A model generated the notes under the pieces. The model was not told the DNA's origin and did not search any database. It was given only the letters and a program-made list of their open reading frames with translations. From contig QZKK01000207.1 in NCBI GenBank assembly GCA_003599475.1, positions 1-12,331 of the forward strand: DNA of 12,331 bases, in the 5' to 3' direction. Each line of letters starts with the position of its first letter. Position 1 is the first letter of the stretch. The stretch is from Desulfobacteraceae bacterium (GTDB lineage Bacteria > Desulfobacterota > Desulfobacteria > Desulfobacterales > SURF-15). This document shows, piece by piece, positions 1 to 6,689 of the stretch. The position numbers were made by a program, and so were the translations under genes.

Positions 1-855
1 GGCGAAGCCATAAGAGACGATCCGGATTTCGATTGCAGAATCCGAGCTCAGCGATTTGGCCCTGTCCCGGGTGGCGACGACCACCGCGCAATTGCCGTCG
101 GCAGGATGGGTCTGGGACCCGAACGTGTGAACGCCGCCGGTCAGAACCGGCCGCAAACCGGAAAGACCCTCCCGGGTGGTTTCCATGACCCCTTCATCTT
201 CTTCCACGAGTACTGTTTTTTTCTTCGATACCGCAACCTCCGCAGGAAACAGGTACCGCTTCTGAAAGGCGCGATCTCTTTCCAGAGATTTCCGGTACTG
301 CTCGTATCTTCGAAGCGCCAGCGCATCGCACTGCTCCCGGGTGATGCCCGTTTCCCTTGCCACATTTTCTGCGGTTTCGATCATCGCTCCCTTTGCCCAG
401 GGATCGCGGTTGAAATTATCCATCATCCAGTTTTCGGAGAGCACCTCTCCTCCCGGCCCGGCCGGGTTGGGCCACACGGTATGCGGGCCGTTCGAGCACC
501 GGTCGGTCATGAGGCAATAGGCACTATCGAAGACCCCGGTTTCGATACCGGCACCGGCCTGAAAGATGCAGGTGGTGGATGTGGTGCAAGCCTGGCTGAC
601 GATCACCCCTGGAATCGATTCGGCCCCCATCAATGCCGCGGCCCATGGGCCGCCGTAGAACCACTGGGGTTGTCCGATCGTGATCCCCAAAAAAAGATAA
701 TCGAAGATGCGGGGATTCCAGTCCTTTGCCGCCAGCCACCTCCCCGAAGTGGCGGCTGCAAGCCGGATGGAATGTTCATTGGCCATGCTCCCCTGCCACC
801 GGGCAAACGGAGTGCTGTAATAGCCGCTGTAAGGGATAAAAGCCTTGGTCAGCAT
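1..855 (-). CDS. Thiolase family protein (acetyl-CoA acetyltransferase-like), 3' end cut off by window edge
   Basis: The first 285 codons of a thiolase read open from an ATG at 855 to the left edge, without a stop. A strong Shine-Dalgarno (GAGGTG, 6 nt spacer) sets the start. The nucleophile region reads QACTTSTTC with Cys90, the usual position of the acyl-accepting cysteine. Around residues 238-256 the segment HTFGSQTHPADGNCAVVVA stands where thiolases usually carry the GN..DGA loop. The His and second Cys of the C-terminal half lie outside the window. Full thiolases have about 390-400 residues. Thiolases cleave 3-oxoacyl-CoA with CoA or run the reverse condensation in the cytoplasm. It is the last visible gene of the acyl-CoA run, after the ligase, suggesting the chain-cleavage step. 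The sequence around the active site is more like the divergent SCP2/acetyl-CoA acetyltransferase-like group than classical FadA; substrate unknown. Confidence 0.88.
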   Translation of the reverse strand, partial: MLTKAFIPYSGYYSTPFARWQGSMANEHSIRLAAATSGRWLAAKDWNPRIFDYLFLGITIGQPQWFYGGPWAAALMGAESIPGVIVSQACTTSTTCIFQAGAGIETGVFDSAYCLMTDRCSNGPHTVWPNPAGPGGEVLSENWMMDNFNRDPWAKGAMIETAENVARETGITREQCDALALRRYEQYRKSLERDRAFQKRYLFPAEVAVSKKKTVLVEEDEGVMETTREGLSGLRPVLTGGVHTFGSQTHPADGNCAVVVATRDRAKSLSSDSAIEIRIVSYGFA

Positions 856-920
856 ATTCTTCACCTCTGCAAGTTCTTATTTGAATGGTCGATCGGTTGA
901 GTCGCCGATTTCCCCCTTGT

Positions 921-948
921 CGTTGCACGTCGCACGTTACACGTTGAA
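921..948. repeat. Heptameric tandem repeat, CGTYRNA type, 4 units
   Basis: Four 7-bp units starting CGT (CGTTGCA, CGTCGCA, CGTTACA, CGTTGAA) run without gaps in the 159-bp space between the thiolase and ligase genes. The same units recur at 2609-2659: ACGTTACACGTTGAA is identical at 934-948 and 2622-2636. The rest of the gap, 950-1014, is pyrimidine-rich on the plus strand with a loose 7-8 bp CTTC rhythm. No promoter or terminator was seen in this gap. Confidence 0.75.
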
Positions 949-1014
949 CCCGTCCTTTACTTCTCGAGTTCTTTCCCTCTTTCCTTCTATCCTTCTGCTC
1001 TTCCGACTTCCTCC

Positions 1015-2589
1015 CTACATCCCTTCCCCGTATCTTTCCCGGAGAACCCGATGAAGGATTTTCCCGGTTGCCGTCCTTGGCATCTCCTCGTCTCCGATAA
1101 ACGCGATGCTCTTCGGCCGTTTGAAGCCGGCCAGTTTCTCTTTGCTGAAGGAGAGAATTTCTTCTTCGATCCGGCCGCCGGGCGGAATGTCCTGATGGAG
1201 CACGACCACCGCCTTGATCGCTTCTCCCCATTTTCGATCCGGCACCCCGATGACGGCGATGTCCTTGATGGCAGGGTGAGCCCCGAGCACGTTTTCCACC
1301 TCCGACGGATAGACATTTTCGCCGCCGGTGATGATCATATTGGCCTTCCGGTCGACCAGCGTATAGAAGCCTTCCTCATCCCGCCGCCCCATATCCCCGG
1401 CGCTCGACCACTCGCCTTCGAAGGCAAGGCGGGTTTTCTCCGGATCCTTCAGATATTCCTTGAACATCATCGGCGTGCGGTAGAAGATCTCGCCGACCTC
1501 TCCGTCGGGCACCTCTTTCCGCATCTGATCGAGAATCCGGATCCGGTCGCTTCCGAAAATTTCCCGGCCGATGCTGCCGAGCTTTTTGAACTGGTCCTCG
1601 GGTCTCAGCAGGGTGATCAGGCCGCCCTCGGTGGTCCCATAGGCCTCCCACAACTCCGCATTCTTGAAATAATCCATGATGGCAAGCTTCAAATCCTTGC
1701 GGGCCGGCGCAGAAGAGATCAGAAGCTGCCGGATGGAGGAGACATCGTATTTTTCCTTCACTTCGTCCGGGAGCGCAAGGATCATGATGTAATGGGTCGG
1801 CACAAGCGATGTGAAGGTGATTCGATACGTCTGGATGGTTTTCAGGAGATCTTCCGGATCGAAACTGACCATGTTGTAAACAAATACGGGAGCTCCCAGC
1901 AGCGTGTAGGGGAAGGAATAGAAGATGGAGTTTACGTGACACATGGGCATCACCAGCATCACCTTGTCAGTGGGCCGAACGCACTGATTGACGTTGTGCA
2001 GCACGTATTCGGCATGATTGCTCTCATGGGTCCTGACCACCCCTTTCGGACGTCCGGTGGTCCCGGAAGTATACATGATCGTCCACGCATCGTCTCCGTC
2101 CACCATCCGGCCGGGTTCGTTCCCGGATGCGCCCGAAAGCAGATCCTCGTAGCCGATATATCCTGCCGGTACCGGCGGCTCGCCCAGATAGACATAGGCG
2201 TTTCGTGGAATGGGAAGCCTGTTTCGGATGGAATCGATCCGTTCGACAAAAGGCTTCTCGACGATGAGCGCCTTGCATTCGGCATGTTTGAGGATGTATT
2301 CGATCTCCGGACCCACCAACCGGAACATGACCGGGACCGCGATCTGCCCTCCTTTTGCGCAGCCCGCATAGATATCCATCCACTCGCCCCGGTTGTAGGC
2401 CATGACCGCAAAGGTTTCCTGTCGGCCAACGCCGATACCCTTCAGACCGTTTCCGAACCGGCAGGCCCGTTCATTCCATTCCGCGAAGGAATACTCCCTG
2501 TATTTGTCCTGCCAACCCAGTCTTTGAGGGTAGTGAAAGGCGTTCATCTTTAAAACGGTTCCGGCATGCATCCACTTGCTCGTCGTCAT
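1015..2589 (-). CDS. AMP-forming acyl-CoA synthetase/ligase (ANL superfamily)
   Basis: A complete 524-residue adenylate-forming ligase: acid + ATP + CoA gives acyl-CoA + AMP + PPi, in the cytoplasm. Core motifs are all present and ordered: the P-loop YTSGTTGRPKG (173-183), YGTTEGG (317-323), SAGDMG with Asp399 for ribose binding, the hinge DRKANMIITGGENVYPSEVE (413-432), and the C-terminal PRTATGK with catalytic Lys510. Length is typical for the family. GGAGG nine bases before the ATG supports the start. It lies between the ATPase activator and the thiolase, so it probably supplies the CoA ester for the dehydratase in place of the CoA-transferase found in classical hydroxyglutarate pathways. 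Family members range from crotonobetaine/carnitine to medium-chain and aromatic acid ligases; substrate cannot be read from sequence. A 500-codon open frame on the opposite strand is a shadow. Confidence 0.93.
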   Translation of the reverse strand: MTTSKWMHAGTVLKMNAFHYPQRLGWQDKYREYSFAEWNERACRFGNGLKGIGVGRQETFAVMAYNRGEWMDIYAGCAKGGQIAVPVMFRLVGPEIEYILKHAECKALIVEKPFVERIDSIRNRLPIPRNAYVYLGEPPVPAGYIGYEDLLSGASGNEPGRMVDGDDAWTIMYTSGTTGRPKGVVRTHESNHAEYVLHNVNQCVRPTDKVMLVMPMCHVNSIFYSFPYTLLGAPVFVYNMVSFDPEDLLKTIQTYRITFTSLVPTHYIMILALPDEVKEKYDVSSIRQLLISSAPARKDLKLAIMDYFKNAELWEAYGTTEGGLITLLRPEDQFKKLGSIGREIFGSDRIRILDQMRKEVPDGEVGEIFYRTPMMFKEYLKDPEKTRLAFEGEWSSAGDMGRRDEEGFYTLVDRKANMIITGGENVYPSEVENVLGAHPAIKDIAVIGVPDRKWGEAIKAVVVLHQDIPPGGRIEEEILSFSKEKLAGFKRPKSIAFIGDEEMPRTATGKILHRVLRERYGEGM

Positions 2590-2608
2590 CTCAAAACGCC
2601 TCCGTAAT

Positions 2609-2659
2609 CGTTAGACGTTAGACGTTACACGTTGAAATCGTTGCACGTTGAGCGTTGCT
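2609..2659. repeat. Heptameric tandem repeat, CGTTNNN type, 7 units
   Basis: Four 7-bp units (2609-2636: CGTTAGA twice, CGTTACA, CGTTGAA), two extra bases, then three more (2639-2659: CGTTGCA, CGTTGAG, CGTTGCT). The array lies just upstream of the ligase start in the ligase-activator gap. Units match those at 921-948 and lie on the same strand. Confidence 0.78.
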
Positions 2660-2790
2660 CCCATCTAAAGCTTCTTACCTTCTAAGCTTCTGATCTTCTC
2701 GCTCTTTCCGACTTCCGATCTCTGACTTCAGACTTCTGTTTCTTTGCCCTATGCTTTCTGCCCTCTGCCATCGTGCAACGATTTCAACGT
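2629..2790. repeat. Perfect 19-bp inverted repeat enclosing heptamer-rich spacer
   Basis: ACGTTGAAATCGTTGCACG at 2629-2647 is repeated as its exact reverse complement at 2772-2790. The arms enclose 124 bp of heptameric repeats. The right arm ends one base before the stop codon of the activator gene (2791-2793), and the left arm begins about 40 bp before the ligase start, so the pair frames most of the 201-bp gap. It might be a remnant of a small mobile element, a recombination product of the repeats, or a long-range mRNA stem between the two genes. No transposase or target duplication was seen. Confidence 0.8.
2710..2772. repeat. Heptameric tandem repeats, GACTTCN type then TGCCCTN type
   Basis: Five units (2710-2744) follow a loose GACTTCN pattern, then four units (2745-2772: TGCCCTA, TGCTTTC, TGCCCTC, TGCCATC) change to a new consensus with no break in the 7-bp phase. 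The phase appears to run on through GTGCAAC and GATTTCA into the right arm of the 19-bp inverted repeat. Upstream, 2667-2705 shows a looser 7-8 bp CTTCT rhythm. Confidence 0.65.
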
Positions 2791-3618
2791 TCAACGATCT
2801 TCCTTCATTTCGATCGCATAGAGAGCCGCCCCGACGGCACCCGAGTACTGGGGATGCTCGGGAACCCGAACGGGTCTTCCGATTCTTTCTTCCAGCATTT
2901 CGGCCAGGCAGGGGTTGTAGGCGACCACCCCGCCGCTTACGACCACCGTATCGGTCAGCGAATCCATTTCCAGGATGCGCTTGACCACCGAAATGAAAAG
3001 ACCGCTTACGATGTCGAAAATCTTCTCCCCCTGCCGGATCTTTTCCAACACCTCCGTTGCCGAAAAAACCGTACAGTAGCTTCCGAGTTCCACCGGCTTG
3101 GAGGCTTTTCGAGCCAAACCGTCCATCGCATCCAACGGGATGTCCAGCCGCAGAGACATTTCTTCCAGAAATGCTCCGGTGCCTGCAGCGCACTTCCGGT
3201 TCATCTTGAAGCCCGTCCTGCGGCCGTTTTCATCGACTTTGATGATCTTGTTGTCCTGCCCGCCGATATCGACGATCGTAAGCGCTTCGGGAAACCGGTG
3301 GTAGCAGGCTTTAGCATGGCAGGCGATTTCGGTTTTGGATTCCGGTGCAAAGGAGATGTTTTTCCGGCCATAGCCGGTCGAAACGGAAGCGGCGATATCT
3401 GAGCGGCATGCCTTCGCCATGGAGAGCGCCGATTCCAGGCAGGTTTCGGCAGACGCCGCAAAATCGATGCCCGATTTTGCCACTGCGCGGCCCACCAGGT
3501 TTTTACCGGTATCGAGAACCGCCACTTTTGTCCTGGATGCTCCTACATCGACGCCGACATAGAGCCGGCTGTTTGGCTTTGTCTTCATGGAGCCTACCGA
3601 TCTTTCCGGATTTTCCAT
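2791..3618 (-). CDS. BadF/BadG/BcrA/HgdC-family ATPase, activator of 2-hydroxyacyl-CoA dehydratase-type enzyme
   Basis: A 275-residue ASKHA-fold ATPase of the dehydratase-activator family. In known members a homodimer holds one bridging [4Fe-4S] cluster and uses ATP to push one low-potential electron into the dehydratase or reductase. Visible motifs: phosphate loop GVDVGASRTK (22-31), DIGGQD (117-122), NRKCAAGTGAFLE with Cys143, YCTVFSATEV with Cys182, and the GG turn at 229-230. Cys143 and Cys182 are the two expected cluster ligands per monomer. Length fits single-domain activators (about 255-275). The first ATG (3618) has only a weak GAG upstream; Met11 (3588) is possible and would remove a ten-residue N-terminal tail. 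The partner subunit lies upstream in the same direction after a 234-bp repeat-filled gap. Confidence 0.93.
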   Translation of the reverse strand: MENPERSVGSMKTKPNSRLYVGVDVGASRTKVAVLDTGKNLVGRAVAKSGIDFAASAETCLESALSMAKACRSDIAASVSTGYGRKNISFAPESKTEIACHAKACYHRFPEALTIVDIGGQDNKIIKVDENGRRTGFKMNRKCAAGTGAFLEEMSLRLDIPLDAMDGLARKASKPVELGSYCTVFSATEVLEKIRQGEKIFDIVSGLFISVVKRILEMDSLTDTVVVSGGVVAYNPCLAEMLEERIGRPVRVPEHPQYSGAVGAALYAIEMKEDR

Positions 3619-3646
3619 TTCTACTCAAACTGCCCCGGCCGGAAAT

Positions 3647-3674
3647 CCGAATACCGAAATCCGAAATCCGAAAC
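3647..3674. repeat. Heptameric tandem repeat, CCGAAAT type, 4 units
   Basis: Units CCGAATA, CCGAAAT, CCGAAAT and CCGAAAC follow each other without gaps between the activator and dehydratase genes. An eight-base variant sits just before, and another CCGAAAT occurs near 3687. The reverse complement of this unit forms the array at 10436-10488, so the same family occurs in both orientations. No gene was seen in the 234-bp gap 3619-3852. Confidence 0.75.
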
Positions 3675-3826
3675 AAATTCAAATGACCGAAATCCAGATG
3701 TCCAAAATCTAATATCGATCACATTCACCTACTTGACTCTCGCGTTTTTGAACGTTGGGTAATTCGGATTTCAGGAAGCTCGAAGATTCACGCAAAAAAA
3801 GGCTATACCCCTTAAGTTTCGTGAAA

Positions 3827-3852
3827 CCCGCAACCCGTAACCCGCAACCCGT
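3827..3852. repeat. Heptameric tandem repeat, CCCGYAA type, nearly 4 units
   Basis: CCCGCAA, CCCGTAA, CCCGCAA and a partial fourth unit end exactly at the base before the dehydratase stop codon (3853-3855). The array therefore lies at the start of the 3' untranslated part of that gene. Confidence 0.75.
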
Positions 3853-5091
3853 TCATTCCTCCATCTGTTCGATAAAGGCTTCGATATTGGTTCGGGTCTG
3901 TTCTTCGGAGAAGCATCTCAGATCGTTGAGATCTCCGTTTATGACAAGTGTAGGGATCTTCAGCCGGCTGCGCAGCCTCTCGGGCATCCCGTACCGGCTG
4001 TTGGTATTGTACGGGCAGGTCTTGGCATCGTGAAACAGGATCCCGTCGAATCGATAGAGATCGAAACACTTCTCGATGTATCTTTCCTTGTACGGCTCAT
4101 CCCGCACGATGAAAAGCTCGGTGTATGCGCGGGCCATGCTTTCGAAGGGGTCTTCCGGATCGAGCTGATCGAAGATCCAGCTATTGCAGTAGGTCGAGGC
4201 CACCACCGAGGTTTTCAGAGCGGAGAAAAGCTCGGAGAGCGATCGGAGTCTCCCCCAGATCGGCATCCCCTCCCAGTAGAGGCGGTGTTTCTCGCGATCG
4301 AGCGCCCCCCCCCCGGCTTCGATCCTTTCCTTGAGCTCTTCCAGCAACCTTTCATAATAGTCCGCACCCGCCTGTGTTCCTCGGGCAACCACCGCCGGCG
4401 CCATGTGAACGGTGGCATCGAAAAAGGTCCACGGGGACGGGACGGCTGCGGCCGTCTCCAGGCAGGCCTTCCAAAGCAGCGAGGTGCGGCGGGAAAGCGC
4501 GACGGCCTCCCTCACCCGATCCAAGTCGCACTCCCGGCCGGAAACCGCTTCCAGGGCGGGGATCAGCTCCTCGATCTGCCTGGCGATGTCTTTGATCTGG
4601 TAATTGCGGATCTCGCCGATATCCCGGTGGGTGTGTATGCCGATCAAGGGCGCATCGAAATGCCTGGCGTACCAGGACATCCAGTCCTTCACATCCCTGC
4701 ACTGGTTGGTGTTGAATACCAGAACATCCGGCCGCGGCGGCGATGAGATGTTGTAGCCTTTTAAAAGGGGGGTTTTTTTTTGAAGAAAGGCGCCGATGTC
4801 GCTGGTCAGGTAGGAACAGATATCCGGAGAATACCCCTCGGCATTGGCATAAGGAATCAGGTCGGCGGCCATCCTGGAGGCCCCCAGCATCGCCCCGTGG
4901 TTTTCCGGAAAGTAGACGAGAAAGCCCATCCCCCGCAGCAGCTCGGCAGGCCCCACGCTGGTGCACCAGGCGACTTTGGGAGAACCGGATTTCGTTGCCG
5001 CGTCCAGCTCTCTGAAGTAGGATTCCATCACCTTCTTCAATATCGCTGTGGCACGCAGCCCCTTTATGGGTGATCCGCTCTTCTCCTCCAT
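3853..5091 (-). CDS. 2-hydroxyacyl-CoA dehydratase / benzoyl-CoA reductase family subunit (HGD-D, HgdB/BcrC-like), single copy
   Basis: A 412-residue HGD-D family protein. Relatives are iron-sulfur subunits that, when charged by an ATPase activator, carry out radical syn-dehydration of (R)-2-hydroxyacyl-CoA or ring reduction of benzoyl-CoA. Seen here: WCTSVGP (Cys43), SPDICSYLTSDIG (Cys92), FNTNQCRD (Cys131), RLYWEGMPIW (270-279), STYCNSW (Cys302), HDAKTCPYNTNSRYG (Cys359) and NGDLNDLRCF (Cys393); nine cysteines in all. The ATG at 5091 has AGGG seven bases upstream; a TTG at 5097 would add two residues. It starts ten bases after the stop of the dehydrogenase gene. Characterised dehydratases need two different HGD-D subunits, but only one is present here, so a homodimer or the DCCP/YjiM-type branch must be considered. 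The frame runs through A9C6 and G10 tracts. Confidence 0.9.
   Translation of the reverse strand: MEEKSGSPIKGLRATAILKKVMESYFRELDAATKSGSPKVAWCTSVGPAELLRGMGFLVYFPENHGAMLGASRMAADLIPYANAEGYSPDICSYLTSDIGAFLQKKTPLLKGYNISSPPRPDVLVFNTNQCRDVKDWMSWYARHFDAPLIGIHTHRDIGEIRNYQIKDIARQIEELIPALEAVSGRECDLDRVREAVALSRRTSLLWKACLETAAAVPSPWTFFDATVHMAPAVVARGTQAGADYYERLLEELKERIEAGGGALDREKHRLYWEGMPIWGRLRSLSELFSALKTSVVASTYCNSWIFDQLDPEDPFESMARAYTELFIVRDEPYKERYIEKCFDLYRFDGILFHDAKTCPYNTNSRYGMPERLRSRLKIPTLVINGDLNDLRCFSEEQTRTNIEAFIEQMEE
4305..4314. repeat. G10 homopolymer (C10 on plus strand) inside the dehydratase gene
   Basis: Ten consecutive C on the plus strand read as G10 in the coding strand, encoding Gly260-Gly262 and flanking bases of the dehydratase subunit. 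Tracts of this length are prone to slippage and indel errors. The frame as given is intact. Confidence 0.85.
4767..4781. repeat. A9C6 homopolymer pair (G6T9 on plus strand) inside the dehydratase gene
   Basis: On the coding strand nine A are followed directly by six C, encoding Gln104-Lys-Lys-Thr-Pro-Leu109 of the dehydratase subunit. A9 is long enough for polymerase or ribosome slippage in bacteria. The reading frame as given is intact. Confidence 0.85.
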
Positions 5092-5100
5092 CTGCAAACC

Positions 5101-6045
5101 CTATTTGCGCTCCAGGGCCTTGACCAGCGCCACGAAGACTTTGTTGTACGGTGTTTCGACGCCTGCCTGACTGCCGTATTTGACGAACATCCCGTTGATA
5201 AAATCGATTTCGGTCCTGCGCCCCATTTCGATGTCGATGCGCATGGAAGGTTTGTGGTTTCCCGCTTTCTTCATGTATTCCATACCGTACGGGTAAAAAT
5301 CCCAGCCGAGCGATATCTCGTTGGCCCTGGCGACCCCTACGCACTCCTTAACCAGTGCGTCGATGATTTCGAAAACCATCGGGTCTGCCATCGCCTCGGC
5401 CATCGTCTTTCCGGTTACGGCGCAGACCGGATTCATGCATGCGTTGAGAATCGACTTTCTCCAGACCATGGAAACGATTTCTTTCGTATGGCAGGTGGTG
5501 AGCCCGCACTTCGTGAGCGACTCGGCGATGGCGGTTGCGGCCTGACTCGACTCCGGATCCAGTTCCTGGATGAAGTGGGGGGGATGGTGAAACGGCATGC
5601 TCACATGCGCCGGATTCATCAACCCGCAGCCGTAGTTGACCACAGCCCGCATCACCGGCTTTTTCCCCAGGATTTTGGCCAGCTCGTATTCGGTGTCGAT
5701 GCCGTTTTGCCAGCTGACCACATACATCCCATCCCTGTAAAAGGATTCTATGGCGGAGGCAAGAAGCGGAAGGGCATGGGCTTTGACGGTGATGATGATC
5801 ACATCGGGGGAATTGAAGCAGAGCTCGTCGACCTGGGTATTCACTCTGGAGACGGGCTGACACATGTTCTCGCAGCCCTCGACGATGATTCCCCGGGTCA
5901 GCGCCGGTTCCACAAGCTCCGGCAGGATGTCGCAGAGGGTCACCTCGTAACCGGCTCTGGCAAGGAAGGCGGCGACGATGCATCCGACCGGACCGGCGCC
6001 CACCACCGCAAACGATCGGGGATGAAAGGCTGCTATTTTTCCCAT
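5101..6045 (-). CDS. Ketopantoate reductase-family (PanE/ApbA) 2-hydroxyacid dehydrogenase
   Basis: A complete 314-residue oxidoreductase with an N-terminal Rossmann fold, GAGPVG at 16-21, VKAH at 87-90, WQNGID at 112-117, and the C-terminal helical domain containing WRKSILNACMNP with catalytic-type Lys197, then HKPSMRIDIEMGRRTEID (264-281). The family reduces 2-oxo acids with NAD(P)H: ketopantoate in PanE, branched or aromatic 2-oxo acids in the D-mandelate/D-2-hydroxyacid dehydrogenase branch. Asp39 at the end of the second beta strand (EVTLCDI) suggests NAD(H) over NADP(H). An excellent Shine-Dalgarno (AGGGAGGA) precedes the ATG. It sits directly upstream of the dehydratase, ten bases apart, so a role in making or oxidising an (R)-2-hydroxy acid in that pathway is more likely than pantothenate synthesis; no other pantothenate gene is nearby. 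Confidence 0.88.
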   Translation of the reverse strand: MGKIAAFHPRSFAVVGAGPVGCIVAAFLARAGYEVTLCDILPELVEPALTRGIIVEGCENMCQPVSRVNTQVDELCFNSPDVIIITVKAHALPLLASAIESFYRDGMYVVSWQNGIDTEYELAKILGKKPVMRAVVNYGCGLMNPAHVSMPFHHPPHFIQELDPESSQAATAIAESLTKCGLTTCHTKEIVSMVWRKSILNACMNPVCAVTGKTMAEAMADPMVFEIIDALVKECVGVARANEISLGWDFYPYGMEYMKKAGNHKPSMRIDIEMGRRTEIDFINGMFVKYGSQAGVETPYNKVFVALVKALERK

Positions 6046-6148
6046 ACTTCCTCCCTATGCGGATCTGAACAGGGGATGACGGAGACGGAGCCGCAACCGA
6101 TTGATCGGCCGTGCAAAAAGAGCCGCAGCAAAAGAGCGAACGAGGAGA

Positions 6149-6592
6149 TCAGCCGCTGGTGTCGAGAATTCCGAAGGCCCGGGCATCGAGAAGCTTCATC
6201 CCGTTGTTTTTCAGGATTTCGATTGCGTTGTCGTTGTCGCTGAACCGGAAAATCATTACGGCGCTGCGTTTGGTGAATCCGACGAATGCATAGGTATAGA
6301 GCACGGCCACGCCGGCTTCCGTCAGCGGTTTCAACATCCTCGCCAGGCTGCCGGGTTTGTCTTCGATTTCCACCGCAACCACTTCGGTGACCTTTGCCGG
6401 CATCTGCATCTGCATCAGGATCCGCCGGGTGCCCGCGATATCCGTAACCAGCAATCGAAGCTGCCCGAATGCACCCGTGTCCACAAGGCTCAACGCCCTG
6501 AGATTGATGCCCGCTTCTCCCAGGGCCTTGGTCACCTCATAGAGGCGCCCGGGGGAATTCTCGATTGCGATTTCGATCTGTTTCAGTTTCAC
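6149..6592 (-). CDS. Tandem ACT-domain protein (small-molecule sensor)
   Basis: A 147-residue protein made of two ACT domains and nothing else: the first about residues 3-65 (KQIEIAIENSPGRLYEVTKAL), the second about 72-143 (VAVEIEDKPGSLARMLKPL). ACT domains bind amino acids or related acids at domain interfaces and usually control enzymes allosterically. Stand-alone double-ACT proteins are often found beside aryl-CoA ligase genes. The GTG at 6592 (VKLKQ) matches where relatives begin. An in-frame GTG at 6646 would add 18 residues but lies only about 12 bases from the -10 element and near the expected transcript start, so it is less likely. Neither GTG has a clear Shine-Dalgarno. It is the first gene after the promoter at 6658-6688 and is followed, after 103 bases, by the dehydrogenase. 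Function as a pathway sensor is inferred. Confidence 0.85.
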   Translation of the reverse strand: MKLKQIEIAIENSPGRLYEVTKALGEAGINLRALSLVDTGAFGQLRLLVTDIAGTRRILMQMQMPAKVTEVVAVEIEDKPGSLARMLKPLTEAGVAVLYTYAFVGFTKRSAVMIFRFSDNDNAIEILKNNGMKLLDARAFGILDTSG

Positions 6593-6636
6593 GGAATCTT
6601 TTCGATTCGATCGGCCTGTCGGGTTTGCAAAAGATG

Positions 6637-6658
6637 ATTTAATCACAATTTAATCACA
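6637..6658. repeat. Tandem perfect 11-bp direct repeat at the ACT-gene promoter
   Basis: ATTTAATCACA occurs twice head to tail (6637-6647 and 6648-6658). On the coding strand the unit is TGTGATTAAAT. The pair begins at the last base of the -10 element and covers the expected transcript start. Identical AT-rich units spaced by one helical turn suggest a repressor operator. Confidence 0.7.
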
Positions 6659-6688
6659 TTGTATCTATAATTAATACCCGCTTGTCAA
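6658..6688 (-). promoter_or_regulatory. Sigma70-type promoter for the ACT-dehydrogenase-dehydratase gene run
   Basis: On the minus strand a perfect TTGACA (6683-6688) is followed after 19 bases by TACAAT (6658-6663), five of six matches to TATAAT. The spacer is two bases longer than ideal but AT-rich. The transcript would start near 6650, giving a leader of roughly 60 bases before the GTG at 6592. The site lies in the only short gap upstream of the six-gene run, just past the UxaA gene. Confidence 0.6.
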
Positions 6689-6689
6689 G

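Noticed and set aside
106..900. 264-codon plus-strand frame opposite the thiolase
   Set aside because: The minus strand encodes an intact thiolase with a strong ribosome-binding site; the plus frame has no recognisable features.
1051..2553. 500-codon open frame on the plus strand opposite the ligase
   Set aside because: Its translation has no recognisable domain and is the complement of a gene with complete ANL motifs; codon bias of GC-rich DNA keeps the antisense frame open.
4352..5344. 330-codon minus-strand frame crossing the dehydrogenase-dehydratase junction
   Set aside because: It is out of frame with two well-supported genes and spans their stop and start; Arg-rich shadow composition.
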